A stretch of DNA of 64,000 nt from Denitromonas iodatirespirans (GCF_018524365.1 NZ_JAEKFT010000009.1:1-64000); one strand, 5' to 3'; numbered from the stretch's first letter, positions 34,803 to 44,199 are shown. Translations and numbers: made by a program. The notes: a model not told the origin generated them from the sequence alone.

Positions 34803-36578
34803 TTATTCTTTCAGCGGACGCTTGACGAAGGGCTTACCGCCCTTGAACGACTTCTTGGGTGCGCCCGGGCGCTTGCTGGCACCGGGCTTGGTGCCGAAGC
34901 GCTTGGCCGGAATCGGCGTGGTGTCGTCGGCCTGAATGTTCAGCGCCTGCTGGCACACGCGGGTGCGCTTGAGCGTGGCCAGCGTGTCGTTGGACAGGTC
35001 GCTGGGCAGCTCGACCAGGCTGAAGTCGTCGAACAGATGGATCTGACCGATCTGGCCGCCCGACAGCCCGCCCTCGTTGGCGATGGCGCCGACGATTTCC
35101 TTGGGCGTGACGCCATGCTGGCGGCCGACCGCGATGCGGTAGGGGCGCAGCTTGCCGTCGGCGGCGTCGCGGCGGCGGCTGAGGATTTCGTCGCGGTTTT
35201 CGCGCGGCGTGCGCACTTCGCCGCTGGTCGGCAGCTCGGCGCCCTTGGCAGCGTCGAGTTGCAGCGGCTTGTCGCGCTGGGCCATGAAGGCCAGTGCGGC
35301 GGCGATGGAGTGGGCCTTCAGGTCGTTTTCGTCGCGGATCTGGCCGACCACTTCCATGAAGAAATGCAGCTCTTCCTTCTCCAGCACGTCGAGCACTTCC
35401 TGCTTGAACTTGGACACGCGGCGGTCGGCCATCTCGCTGCGCGTCGGCAGCGTGAGCAGGGCGATCTTCTGGCGCGTGGCATGTTCGATGGCGCGCAGCA
35501 TGCGCTGTTCGCGGGCCGTGATGAACAGGATCGCGTGGCCGGTGCGCCCGGCGCGACCGGTGCGGCCGATGCGGTGCACATAGGCTTCGGTGTCGTAGGG
35601 GACGTCGTAGTTGATCACGTGGCTGACGCGCGGCACGTCGATGCCGCGGGCGGCCACGTCGGTGGCCACGACGATGTCGATCTGGCCCGACTTGAGTTGG
35701 TTGATGACGCGCTCGCGCAGGCCCTGGGTCATGTCGCCGTTGAGGGCGGCGGCGGCATGGCCGCGCGCTTCGAGCTTGTTGGCCAGCTCGTCGGTGGCGA
35801 CCTTGGTGCGTACGAAGACGATGGCGGCATCGAGCTCGTCTTCGGCTTCGAGGATGCGGGTCAGCACGTCGAGTTTGTCATGGCCACGCACCATCCAGTA
35901 GCTCTGGCGGATGGCCGCCACGGTGCTGGTGGCCGACTTGATCTTGATCTCGGCCGGGTTGCGCTGGTGGCGCTGGGCCACACTGCGGATGACCGAGGGC
36001 ATGGTGGCCGAGAACAGCGCGGTCTGGCGGCTGCTCGGGGTATGGCTGAGAATCCACTCGACGTCTTCGATGAAGCCCATGCGCAGCATTTCGTCGGCTT
36101 CGTCGAGCACCATCACTTTCAGATCGTCGAGCTTGAGGCTGCCGCGCTTGAGGTGGTCCATCAGACGGCCCGGCGTACCGACAATGACTTGCGCGCCGCG
36201 CGTGAGCTGGCGCAGCTGCACCACCATGCTCTGGCCACCGTAGAGCGGCACCACATGGAAGTCGCGCAGGTAGCGGGCGTAGGTCTGGAAGGCTTCGGCC
36301 ACCTGGATGGCCAGCTCGCGGGTCGGCGTCAGCACGAGAATTTGCGGGGTGCGGCGCGAGGCGTCGATGCGCTCGAGCGCCGGCAGCGCGAAGGCAGCGG
36401 TCTTGCCGGTGCCGGTCTGGGCTTCGCCGAGGACGTCGCCGCCGGCCATCAGGTGAGGGATGCACGCCGCCTGGATGGGCGACGGGGTTTCGTAGCCGAT
36501 CTCCGACAGGGCAGTCAGAATCGGGGCGGATAGCCCCAGGGCGGCGAAAGTGGTGGGTGTCTGGTCGGACGTTGTCAT
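34803..36578 (-). CDS. DEAD-box ATP-dependent RNA helicase (DeaD/CsdA-like)
   Basis: A 591-residue helicase. Q motif PSPIQAACIPHL, motif I AQTGTGKT near residue 55, PTRELA, GTPGRLMDHL, DEAD box VLDEADEML, SAT motif SATMP, and HRIGRTGRAGR are all present. After the two RecA domains (to about 375) comes a CsdA dimerisation-like segment and a DbpA RNA-binding domain (about 470-545), then a Lys/Pro/Gly-rich basic tail. This architecture matches DeaD, which acts in ribosome assembly and mRNA decay at low temperature. Confidence 0.93.
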   Translation of the reverse strand: MTTSDQTPTTFAALGLSAPILTALSEIGYETPSPIQAACIPHLMAGGDVLGEAQTGTGKTAAFALPALERIDASRRTPQILVLTPTRELAIQVAEAFQTYARYLRDFHVVPLYGGQSMVVQLRQLTRGAQVIVGTPGRLMDHLKRGSLKLDDLKVMVLDEADEMLRMGFIEDVEWILSHTPSSRQTALFSATMPSVIRSVAQRHQRNPAEIKIKSATSTVAAIRQSYWMVRGHDKLDVLTRILEAEDELDAAIVFVRTKVATDELANKLEARGHAAAALNGDMTQGLRERVINQLKSGQIDIVVATDVAARGIDVPRVSHVINYDVPYDTEAYVHRIGRTGRAGRTGHAILFITAREQRMLRAIEHATRQKIALLTLPTRSEMADRRVSKFKQEVLDVLEKEELHFFMEVVGQIRDENDLKAHSIAAALAFMAQRDKPLQLDAAKGAELPTSGEVRTPRENRDEILSRRRDAADGKLRPYRIAVGRQHGVTPKEIVGAIANEGGLSGGQIGQIHLFDDFSLVELPSDLSNDTLATLKRTRVCQQALNIQADDTTPIPAKRFGTKPGASKRPGAPKKSFKGGKPFVKRPLKE

Positions 36579-36730
36579 GCGGGCCTCGTGGTCTCTGGCA
36601 TCCCCGGGCGCAACGGGCGACGGGAAACCAGCCAGTATCCGCTATAACGCGCTGAAAGTAAAATGAAATCCTGGGATGTTGCAGTGCAGCGCCCTGACTA
36701 CTGCGCCAGCTGCGGCATCGGGATGCGCGC

Positions 36731-36760
36731 GGGCCACCGGCCGTCGCCGGCCGGTGGCCC
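36731..36760 (-). terminator. GC-rich hairpin after the PhoH gene
   Basis: Perfect 12-bp inverted repeat GGGCCACCGGCC / GGCCGGTGGCCC with a 6-base loop, 8 bases beyond the minus-strand stop at 36768. No T-tract follows, so it may be a transcript-end stabiliser rather than a rho-independent terminator. Confidence 0.5.
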
Positions 36761-36767
36761 GATGCGG

Positions 36768-38180
36768 TTACAGCACCTCGGCGGCGTGATCCGCCAGGCG
36801 GGAACGCTCGCCGCGCTGCAGGGTGATATGGCCGGAGTGCGGCCAGCCCTTGAAGCGGTCGACGACGAAGGTAAGGCCCGAACTGCCCTCGGTGAGATAG
36901 GGCGTGTCGATCTGCGCGATGTTGCCCAGGCACACCACCTTGGTGCCGGGGCCGGCGCGGGTGATGAGGGTCTTCATCTGCTTGGGCGTGAGGTTCTGTG
37001 CCTCGTCGATGATCAGGTATTTGTTGATGAAGGTGCGCCCGCGCATGAAGTTGAGGCTCTTGACCTTGATGCGCGAGCGGATCAGGTCGTGCGTGGCGGC
37101 ACGGCCCCATTCGCCGCCCTCGTTGGTGGCGCCGTTGAGCACGTCGAGGTTGTCTTCGAGTGCGCCCATCCAGGGCGTCATCTTCTCTTCCTCGGTGCCG
37201 GGCAGGAAGCCGATGTCTTCGCCCACCGGCACGGTGACACGGGTCATGATGATTTCGCTGTAGCGCTTGGCGTCGAGCACCTGCGTGAGGCCCGCGGCGA
37301 GGGTCAGCAGCGTCTTGCCGGTGCCGGCCTGGCCGAGCAGGGTGACGAAGTCGATCTCCGGATTCATCAGCAGGTTGAGGGCGAAGTTCTGCTCCCGGTT
37401 GCGCGCGGTGATGCCCCAGATGTTGTTCTTCTGGTGGCTGTAGTCGGTGAGCGTTTCGAGCACCACGGTGGGGCCGTCCTGCTCGGTCACCCAGGCGTCG
37501 AAGGGCGGCTCGGAGGTGGTGTCGAAGACGAATTCGTTGTTGGTCAGCGCGCTGGCCAGCGGGCCGTGCAGGCGGTAGTAGGTGTGCCGCTCGTCCTTCC
37601 AGGATTCGAGGCCGGCGCCATGGGTGTCCCAGAAGTCGGCCGGCAGTTCGCGGGCGCCGGCATACAGCAGGTCGGTGTCTTCGAGCACCTTGTCGTTGAA
37701 GTAGTCCTGCGCCTCCAGGCCCAGCGCACGCGCCTTGATGCGCATGTTGATGTCTTTCGACACCAGGATCACCGGGCGCTTGAGGAAGCGTTTGGCCAGG
37801 AAGCTGACGACGGCCAGGATGTGGTTGTCACCGCGGCCGGTGGGCAGGCCCGGCGGCAGGTGCAGGTCGATGGCCTCGGTCTGCAGGAACAGGCGGCCGG
37901 TGGCCTGGCGGCGCGAGGGCTCGGTGAGGTCGATGCCGTCCTCGATGCCGTTGGGGCAGGCGCGGACGATTTCGTCGAGCATGCGGCTGGCCTGACGCGC
38001 GTTGCGGGCCACTTCGGACATGCCTTTCTTGTTTCCGTCGAGCTCTTCGAGCGTCATGATCGGCACGAAGATGTCGTGCTCTTCGAAGCGGTACAGACTG
38101 GTGGGGTCGTGCATCAGCACATTGGTGTCGAGAACGAACAGCTTGCTTTTCAGCGATTTCGATGCGCGTTTGGTGACCAT
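36768..38180 (-). CDS. PIN-PhoH family ATPase/RNase
   Basis: A 470-residue fusion. Residues 12-150 are a PIN nuclease domain (KLFVLDTNVLMHDP, VPIMTLEELDGNKKG, VILVSKDINMRIKA). Residues 250-465 are a PhoH P-loop ATPase with LLGQAGTGKTLLTLA near residue 275 and YLIIDEAQNLTPKQMK near 390. PIN-PhoH (PhoH2) proteins act as RNA helicase/RNases. The peroxiredoxin gene lies 69 bases upstream on the same strand. Confidence 0.94.
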   Translation of the reverse strand: MVTKRASKSLKSKLFVLDTNVLMHDPTSLYRFEEHDIFVPIMTLEELDGNKKGMSEVARNARQASRMLDEIVRACPNGIEDGIDLTEPSRRQATGRLFLQTEAIDLHLPPGLPTGRGDNHILAVVSFLAKRFLKRPVILVSKDINMRIKARALGLEAQDYFNDKVLEDTDLLYAGARELPADFWDTHGAGLESWKDERHTYYRLHGPLASALTNNEFVFDTTSEPPFDAWVTEQDGPTVVLETLTDYSHQKNNIWGITARNREQNFALNLLMNPEIDFVTLLGQAGTGKTLLTLAAGLTQVLDAKRYSEIIMTRVTVPVGEDIGFLPGTEEEKMTPWMGALEDNLDVLNGATNEGGEWGRAATHDLIRSRIKVKSLNFMRGRTFINKYLIIDEAQNLTPKQMKTLITRAGPGTKVVCLGNIAQIDTPYLTEGSSGLTFVVDRFKGWPHSGHITLQRGERSRLADHAAEVL

Positions 38181-38249
38181 GCAGGCTCCGGCAGGGGATC
38201 GGTGTTCGGTGGCGCCAGGGGCGGAAGGCTCGGGGCCGCCCCGCGGGAA

Positions 38250-38705
38250 TCAGAGGGAATGGACGAAGTGGAGCACCTCCTCGGCATGACCGTCGACCTT
38301 GACCTTGCGCCACTCGCGGCGCACCACGCCTTCGCGGTCGATCACGAAGGTGCTGCGCTCGATGCCACGCACTTGCTTGCCGTACATGTTCTTCATGCGG
38401 ATCACGTCGAAAGCCTGGCAGGCGACCTCCTCGGTGTCGGCAAGGAGTTCGAACGGCAGTTCAAGCTTGGCCTTGAAGTTTTCGTGCGACTTGAGGCTGT
38501 CGCGCGAGACGCCCAGCACCACGGCGCCGGCGGCGTCGAACTGCGGATAGAGGGCGCCGAAATCGCGCGTCTCGTTGGTGCAGCCGGGGGTGTTGTCCTT
38601 GGGGTAGAAGTACAGCACGACGATCTTGCCGCGCAGCGCGGGGAGCCGGATGGTCTGCGCGTTGGTGGCCGGCAGGGCGATGTCGGGGACGCGTTGGTCG
38701 ATCAT
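38250..38705 (-). CDS. bcp: Peroxiredoxin, BCP/PrxQ type, lacking the helix-2 resolving Cys
   Basis: A 151-residue thiol peroxidase. The peroxidatic cysteine is C42 in NTPGCTNETRDF. Many BCP proteins have a resolving Cys five residues later; here that position (47) is Arg. The only other Cys lies in EEVACQAFDV, so it may act as a 1-Cys or atypical enzyme. AGGAG lies seven bases before the ATG at 38705. It reduces H2O2 and organic hydroperoxides in the cytoplasm. Confidence 0.9.
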   Translation of the reverse strand: MIDQRVPDIALPATNAQTIRLPALRGKIVVLYFYPKDNTPGCTNETRDFGALYPQFDAAGAVVLGVSRDSLKSHENFKAKLELPFELLADTEEVACQAFDVIRMKNMYGKQVRGIERSTFVIDREGVVRREWRKVKVDGHAEEVLHFVHSL

Positions 38706-38791
38706 GAGAGCTCCTGTCGATGGGGTTTCACCGCAGGGTAATCGACATTCCGCCGCGATGACAATCGCGCGAGGGTTTTGCGCCGGAGGCG

Positions 38792-39169
38792 TCAGCCCGG
38801 GTCGAAGAGCAGGGCCGCGGCGACGTTTCGGTTTTCGCCCACGAGGATGTTGTAGGTGCGGCAGGCGGCCGGCACGTCCATGATCTCGAAGCCGATGCGC
38901 GCCTCGATCAGCGGCCGCAGCAGTGCCGGCGACGGGAAGCGCTGGCGCTCGCCGGTGCCGATCAACAGCACTTCGCAGCCGAGCGCGGCCAGAGTGGCGA
39001 AATCGGCCGCGCTCAGCGCGTCGAAACCGCCGGCCGTCCAGCCGGCTTCGATGCGGTCGGGCAGGACGGCCAGATTGCCGCGATAGTCGGCGCCGTTGAC
39101 TTGAACGAACTCGGGGCCGTAGCCGGTGATGACGTTCTTGTCGGTGATGGTGTCGGGTTGGAGTTTCAT
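38792..39169 (-). CDS. Mth938-like (DUF498) protein
   Basis: A 125-residue protein of the Mth938/NDUFAF3-like family. Characteristic segments are ITGYGPEFVQVNG and CEVLLIGTGERQRFPSPAL, followed by GFEIMDVPAACRTYNIL and RNVAAALLFDP. No enzymatic activity is established for bacterial members. It is divergent from the aminotransferase gene; the peroxiredoxin gene follows 86 bases downstream. Confidence 0.9.
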   Translation of the reverse strand: MKLQPDTITDKNVITGYGPEFVQVNGADYRGNLAVLPDRIEAGWTAGGFDALSAADFATLAALGCEVLLIGTGERQRFPSPALLRPLIEARIGFEIMDVPAACRTYNILVGENRNVAAALLFDPG

Positions 39170-39247
39170 GGGCGGTGCACGATGCGGGCAGGATTTGCCG
39201 GGGGCGACTGGCTTGGGGTAGATTACAATCTTTTGATTTTCTGGCCA

Positions 39248-39266
39248 AACGCAAGGTTTTTGCGTT
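39248..39266. promoter_or_regulatory. Dyad in the aminotransferase leader
   Basis: AACGCAA / TTGCGTT with a 5-base spacer, about 45 bases before the aminotransferase start. It could be an operator or an RNA hairpin; no regulator can be named. Confidence 0.3.
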
Positions 39267-39309
39267 GCAGCAATTGATGCAGCCAGCGTCCTTTCGACAG
39301 GGGAAGATG

Positions 39310-40620
39310 ATGAGCAAGACGCCCAATCTCAAGGTGGCAGAGCCGATCGGTGAAGTACAGGGCGCAGCCGCCCGCGCCGACGCCGCCGCCTTGCGGGCGG
39401 TGCACAAGTCCCACAAGCTGTCGGAGGTCTGCTACGACATTCGCGGGCCCGTCCTGCGTCGCGCCAAGCAGATGGAAGACGAAGGCCATCGCATCACCAA
39501 GCTGAACATCGGCAACCTGGCGCACTTCGGTTTCGAGGCGCCGGAAGAAATCGTGGTGGACGTGATCCACAACCTGCGCGATGCGGCCGGCTATTCGGAT
39601 TCCAAGGGCCTGTTCTCGGCGCGCAAGGCGGTGATGCACTACACCCAGCAGAAGAAGATCGCCGGGGTGGGCATCGAGGACATCTACATCGGCAACGGTG
39701 CCTCCGAGCTGATCGTCATGTCGATGCAGGCGCTGCTCAACAACGGCGACGAGGTGCTGGTGCCGGCGCCGGACTACCCGCTGTGGACGGCCGCGGTCAG
39801 CCTCGGCGGCGGTGCGCCGGTGCACTATGTCTGCGACGAACAGGCCGGCTGGTTGCCCGATCTGGCGGACATCCGCCGCAAGATCACGCCGAACACCCGG
39901 GCGCTGGTCATCATCAACCCGAACAACCCGACCGGCGCGCTGTATCCGACCGAGCTCCTGCAGGCGCTGATCGAGATCGCGCGCCAGCACCAGCTGATCG
40001 TCTTTGCCGACGAAATCTACGACAAGGTGCTCTACGACGGCGAAACCCATACCTCGATCGCATCGCTGGCCGATGATGTCCTCTGCGTGACCTTCAACGG
40101 ACTGTCGAAAAATTACCGTGCATGCGGCTACCGCGCCGGCTGGATGATCGTCTCCGGCGAGAAGCGCCATGCGCGCGACTACATCGAGGGGCTCGACATG
40201 CTCGCCTCGATGCGCCTGTGCGCCAACGTGCCGGCGCAGTGGGGCATCCAGACCGCGCTGGGCGGCTATCAGAGCATCGAAGAGCTGATCGCGCCCGAAG
40301 GCCGGCTGACCCGTCAGCGCGATCTGGCCTACGACCTGATCACCCAGATTCCGGGGGTCAGCTGCGTCAAGCCCAAGGCCGCGCTATACCTGTTCCCCAA
40401 GCTCGATCTGAACATGTACCCGATCGAGGACGACCAGCAGTTCATCCTCAAGCTGCTGGAGGCCGAAAAGGTGTTGCTGGTGCAGGGCAGCGGCTTCAAC
40501 TGGCATCAGCCCGACCACTTCCGGGTGGTGTTCCTGCCGCATGAAGAAGATCTGCGCGACGCGGTCGGCCGTATCGCGCGCTTCCTCGACAATTACCGCA
40601 AGGGGCTGCATCGCTGTTGA
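39310..40620 (+). CDS. alaA: PLP-dependent aminotransferase (AlaA-like)
   Basis: A 436-residue fold-type I aminotransferase. PLP lysine lies in FNGLSKNYRACGYRAGW, with NPNNPTGALYP and VFADEIYDKVLYDG upstream of it. Overall similarity is to the alanine-synthesising AlaA/YfbQ group, which makes L-alanine from pyruvate and glutamate. AGGGGA at 39299-39304 suits the ATG at 39310 better than that at 39307. It precedes hom and thrC on the same strand, although a 128-base leader separates them, which could mean joint amino-acid control. Confidence 0.88.
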   Translation: MSKTPNLKVAEPIGEVQGAAARADAAALRAVHKSHKLSEVCYDIRGPVLRRAKQMEDEGHRITKLNIGNLAHFGFEAPEEIVVDVIHNLRDAAGYSDSKGLFSARKAVMHYTQQKKIAGVGIEDIYIGNGASELIVMSMQALLNNGDEVLVPAPDYPLWTAAVSLGGGAPVHYVCDEQAGWLPDLADIRRKITPNTRALVIINPNNPTGALYPTELLQALIEIARQHQLIVFADEIYDKVLYDGETHTSIASLADDVLCVTFNGLSKNYRACGYRAGWMIVSGEKRHARDYIEGLDMLASMRLCANVPAQWGIQTALGGYQSIEELIAPEGRLTRQRDLAYDLITQIPGVSCVKPKAALYLFPKLDLNMYPIEDDQQFILKLLEAEKVLLVQGSGFNWHQPDHFRVVFLPHEEDLRDAVGRIARFLDNYRKGLHRC

Positions 40621-40647
40621 TGGCTCCGCCGCGCGATTGAAACACGT

Positions 40648-40709
40648 CGGCCACCCGGAGATTCCGCGCCGTGGTGGCCGCGTTCTTGTTCCCCGGTGCG
40701 TTGCCGGGG
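40648..40709 (+). promoter_or_regulatory. Leader with two hairpins before hom
   Basis: The 128-base gap before hom holds CGGCCACC / GGTGGCCG (40648-40655, 40673-40680) and CCCCGG / CCGGGG (40691-40696, 40704-40709). No U-run follows and no Thr/Ile-rich leader peptide is found, so classic attenuation is not supported. Confidence 0.35.
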
Positions 40710-40748
40710 GTGTTGACCATGTTGTACTGACTTCAAGAAAACACTGCG

Positions 40749-42062
40749 ATGAAACCGATCAATGTTGGCCTGCTGGGCATCGGCACTGTTGGCGGCGGCA
40801 CCTGGACCGTCCTTACCCGTAACGCTGAGGAGATTACCCGCCGTGCGGGCCGTCCGATCAGCATTACCACCGTGGCCGACCGGGATACCGCTCGTGCCGA
40901 GTCCATCGTGCAAGGGCAGGCCAAGGTCGTTGGTGATGCGTTCGCAGTGGCCCGCGATCCCGAGATCGACATCATCGTCGAATTGATCGGCGGCTGTACC
41001 GTGGCCAAGGATCTGGTCATGACGGCCATCGAGAACGGCAAGCACGTGGTGACCGCCAACAAGGCGCTGGTCGCCACGCACGGCAACGAGATCTTCGCCG
41101 CGGCCCAGCGCAAGGGCGTGATGGTGGCCTTCGAGGCCGCCGTGGCTGGTGGCATCCCGATCATCAAGGCGCTGCGCGAAGGCCTCACCGCCAACCGTAT
41201 CCAGTGGCTGGCCGGCATCATCAACGGCACCACCAACTTCATCCTCTCCGAGATGCGCGACAAGGGCTTGCCCTTCGACGCCGTGCTCAAGGAGGCGCAG
41301 GCGCTCGGCTATGCCGAGGCCGACCCGACCTTCGACATCGAGGGCAACGATGCTGCGCACAAGGCCACCATCATGGCCTCGATCGCCTTCGGCGTGCCGA
41401 TGCAGTACGAGCGCGCACACATCGAGGGCATCACCAAGCTGCAGGCGGCCGATATCGCCTATGCCGAGCAGATGGGCTACCGGATCAAGCTCCTGGGCAT
41501 CGCCCGCATGCGCGAGGACGGTGTCGAGCTGCGCGTGCATCCGACGCTGATCCCGGCGCGCTGCCTGCTGGCCAATGTCGAGGGCGCGATGAATGCGGTG
41601 CTGGTGCAGGGCGACGCCGTCGGCGCCACGCTCTACTACGGCAAGGGCGCCGGCGACGAGCCGACCGCCAGTGCGGTGATCGCCGACCTGGTCGACGTCA
41701 CCCGCATGCACACCGCCGACCCCGAGCACCGCGTGCCGCACCTGGCCTTTCAGCCCGACCAGTTGGTCGACCTCAAGGTGCTGCCGGTGTCCGAGACGCG
41801 TTGCGGCTACTACATGCGCCTGCGTGTCGACGACAAGCCGGGCGTGCTGGCCGACATCACCCGTATCCTGGCGGACAACGACATCTCCATCGATGCGATG
41901 ATCCAGAAGGAACCGGCCGAGGGCGCGTCGCAGGCCGACATCATCCTGCTCACCCACGAGACCGTCGAAAAGCAGGCCGATGCCGCCGTGGCCAAGATCG
42001 AGGCCCTGTCAGTGGTGAGCGCGCCGGTGACCCGTCTGCGTATCGAGCAACTCGACCGTTAA
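40749..42062 (+). CDS. hom: Homoserine dehydrogenase
   Basis: A 437-residue enzyme reducing aspartate semialdehyde to homoserine, for threonine and methionine. The NAD(P)-binding motif is GLLGIGTVGGG at residues 7-17; the catalytic domain shows AGIINGTTNFIL and YAEADPTFDIEGNDAAHK; residues about 350-430 form an ACT domain (YMRLRVDDKPGVLADI), expected to give threonine feedback. It is monofunctional, without aspartokinase. thrC follows after a hairpin. Confidence 0.96.
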   Translation: MKPINVGLLGIGTVGGGTWTVLTRNAEEITRRAGRPISITTVADRDTARAESIVQGQAKVVGDAFAVARDPEIDIIVELIGGCTVAKDLVMTAIENGKHVVTANKALVATHGNEIFAAAQRKGVMVAFEAAVAGGIPIIKALREGLTANRIQWLAGIINGTTNFILSEMRDKGLPFDAVLKEAQALGYAEADPTFDIEGNDAAHKATIMASIAFGVPMQYERAHIEGITKLQAADIAYAEQMGYRIKLLGIARMREDGVELRVHPTLIPARCLLANVEGAMNAVLVQGDAVGATLYYGKGAGDEPTASAVIADLVDVTRMHTADPEHRVPHLAFQPDQLVDLKVLPVSETRCGYYMRLRVDDKPGVLADITRILADNDISIDAMIQKEPAEGASQADIILLTHETVEKQADAAVAKIEALSVVSAPVTRLRIEQLDR

Positions 42063-42070
42063 TCTCTCCC

Positions 42071-42095
42071 GGCGGGTGGCCGCGTGCCACCCGCC
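42071..42095 (+). other. Intercistronic hairpin between hom and thrC
   Basis: Perfect 10-bp stem GGCGGGTGGC / GCCACCCGCC with a 5-base loop, in the 47-base gap. It lacks a T-tract, so it more likely tunes mRNA stability or partial termination than ends transcription. Confidence 0.6.
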
Positions 42096-42109
42096 CTCTG
42101 GTGACACTC

Positions 42110-43567
42110 ATGCGTTATCTCTCTACCCGGGGGCAGGCGCCCGACCTGCCGTTCTGCGACATCCTGCTCGGCGGCCTGGCGCCCGACGGCGGCCTGTATC
42201 TGCCCGAAAGCTATCCGCAGGTCAGCACCGACGACCTGGCCCGCTGGCGCAGCTTGCCCTACGCCGATCTGGCCTTCGAAATCCTGTCGCATTTCATCGA
42301 CGACATCCCCGCCGAGGACTTGCGCGCCATCTGCCGCAAGACCTACACCGCCGAGGTGTATGGCAACACCCGCGCCGGCAGCGATGCGACCGCGATCACG
42401 CCGGTGACCTGGCTGGACGCCGGTGAGGGGAGCGACCATAAAGGCGGCCTGGCGCTGCTCGAGCTGTCCAACGGCCCCACGCTGGCCTTCAAGGACATGG
42501 CCATGCAGCTGCTCGGCAACCTGTTCGAGTATGTGCTCGAGCAGCGCGGCGAGCAGACCAACATTCTCGGCGCTACCTCGGGTGACACCGGCTCGGCCGC
42601 CGAATACGCGATGCGCGGCAAGCACAATGTGCGTGTGTTCATGCTCTCGCCGCACGGGCGCATGAGCGCCTTCCAGCGCGCGCAGATGTATTCGCTGCAG
42701 GACGAAAACATCTTCAACATCGCCGTCAAAGGCATGTTCGACGACGCCCAGGACATCGTCAAAGCGGTGTCGAACGACCATGCCTTCAAGGCCAAGTACA
42801 AGATCGGTGCGGTCAACTCGATCAACTGGGGCCGGGTCGCCGCACAGATCGTCTACTACTTCGCCGGCTATTTCGGCGCCACCGCCAGCAACGACCAGCA
42901 GGTCGACATGGCTGTGCCCTCGGGCAACTTCGGCAATATCTGCGCCGGTCACATTGCGCGCATGATGGGCTTGCCGATCCGCCGCCTGATCTGCGCCACC
43001 AACGAAAACGACGTGCTCGACGAGTTCTTCCGCACCGGCGTGTATCGCCCGCGCAGCTCGGCCGAGACGCATGTGACGTCCAGCCCGTCGATGGACATCT
43101 CCAAGGCCTCCAACTTCGAGCGCTTCGTCTTCGACCTGGTCGGGCGCGACCCGGCCGTGGTACGCGACCTGTGGCGCACGCTCGAATCGGAAGGCAGCTT
43201 CGATCTCAACCAGACGCCATATCGCGACGCGCTGGCCGGCTTCGGTTTCGTCTCCGGCAGCAGCTCGCATGCTGACCGGCTGGCGACCATCCGTGCCACC
43301 CGTGCGGCCTACGGCGTGGTGGTCGACACCCACACCGCCGATGGCCTGAAAGTGGCCGAAGCTTATCGTGACGAGGCCGTGCCGGTGCTGGTGCTCGAGA
43401 CCGCGCAGGCGGTCAAGTTCGAGGAAACCATCCGCGAGGCGCTGGGCGAAGAGCCGCCGCGACCCGACGGCTTCGCCCATCTCGAAAGCCTGCCGCAGCG
43501 CTGCGAGGTGATGCCGGTCGACGTGAACGCCGTCAAGGCCTTCATCCAGGCGCACGTGGCGGTTTGA
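42110..43567 (+). CDS. thrC: Threonine synthase
   Basis: A 485-residue PLP enzyme converting O-phosphohomoserine to threonine. The start RYLSTRG and the PLP-lysine motif GPTLAFKDMAMQ are diagnostic, with GATSGDTGSAAEYA as the phosphate-binding loop. The length matches the long (class II) proteobacterial form. The ATG at 42110 is chosen over the GTG at 42101. It follows hom directly and is followed, nearly touching, by a methyltransferase gene. Confidence 0.96.
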   Translation: MRYLSTRGQAPDLPFCDILLGGLAPDGGLYLPESYPQVSTDDLARWRSLPYADLAFEILSHFIDDIPAEDLRAICRKTYTAEVYGNTRAGSDATAITPVTWLDAGEGSDHKGGLALLELSNGPTLAFKDMAMQLLGNLFEYVLEQRGEQTNILGATSGDTGSAAEYAMRGKHNVRVFMLSPHGRMSAFQRAQMYSLQDENIFNIAVKGMFDDAQDIVKAVSNDHAFKAKYKIGAVNSINWGRVAAQIVYYFAGYFGATASNDQQVDMAVPSGNFGNICAGHIARMMGLPIRRLICATNENDVLDEFFRTGVYRPRSSAETHVTSSPSMDISKASNFERFVFDLVGRDPAVVRDLWRTLESEGSFDLNQTPYRDALAGFGFVSGSSSHADRLATIRATRAAYGVVVDTHTADGLKVAEAYRDEAVPVLVLETAQAVKFEETIREALGEEPPRPDGFAHLESLPQRCEVMPVDVNAVKAFIQAHVAV

Positions 43568-43569
43568 GG

Positions 43570-44199
43570 ATGACGACTCCCGATCCCAAGGCCTTCTGGA
43601 ACGACCGCTTCGCGGCGGCCGGCGAAGGCTTTGTGTTCGGGCGGGATCCGAACGACTTCCTGGTGCGAGAGGTCGGGCGCTTGCCGCCGGGTAGCGAGGT
43701 GCTGTCGGTGGCCGACGGCGAGGGGCGCAACAGCGTGTTTCTCGCCGAAGCCGGGCATCGGGTCGACGCGCTGGAATTCGCGCCGGCGGCCGTGGCCAAG
43801 AGCCGCCAGCTGGCGCGCGAGCGCCAGGTGACGATCAATCTGATCGAGGCCGATGTCTTCGACTGGGCCTGGCCCGAGGCGGCCTACGACGCCGTGGTGG
43901 CGATCTTCATCCAGTTCGCCAGACCGGCGCAGCGCCCGGCGCTGTTCGCACGCATGATGTCGGCGCTGCGCCCGGGTGGCCTGCTGTTGCTGCAGGGCTA
44001 TACGCCGAAGCAGCTCGAGTACGGCACCGGCGGTCCGTCGGCGGTCGAGAACCTGTACACCGAATCCCTGCTGCTCGACGCTTTCGCCGCGCACGAGATC
44101 GTGTTGCTGCGCACCCATGAGTCGGTGATCGACGAAGGTGCCGGGCACAAGGGCATGTCGGCGCTGGTGGATGTGGTGGTGCAGCGCGTGGCGGATTGA
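43570..44199 (+). CDS. Class I SAM-dependent methyltransferase (TehB-like)
   Basis: A 209-residue methyltransferase beginning KAFWNDRFAAAGEGFVFG, with the SAM motif EVLSVADGEGRNSVFLAEAG and the LRPGGLLLLQGYTPKQL strand. The group includes tellurite- and thiopurine-type methyltransferases; the substrate is unknown. The ATG is two bases after the thrC stop; a TTG at 43564 would overlap thrC. It ends before a strong terminator. Confidence 0.88.
   Translation: MTTPDPKAFWNDRFAAAGEGFVFGRDPNDFLVREVGRLPPGSEVLSVADGEGRNSVFLAEAGHRVDALEFAPAAVAKSRQLARERQVTINLIEADVFDWAWPEAAYDAVVAIFIQFARPAQRPALFARMMSALRPGGLLLLQGYTPKQLEYGTGGPSAVENLYTESLLLDAFAAHEIVLLRTHESVIDEGAGHKGMSALVDVVVQRVAD

Noticed and set aside
36731-36760. 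Hairpin as a confident rho-independent terminator
   Set aside because: No T-tract follows the stem on the minus strand; kept only as a low-confidence feature.
40620-40748. Threonine/isoleucine attenuator before hom
   Set aside because: The short frames in the leader encode MAPPRD and MLY, with no Thr or Ile runs, and the hairpins lack a U-tract.
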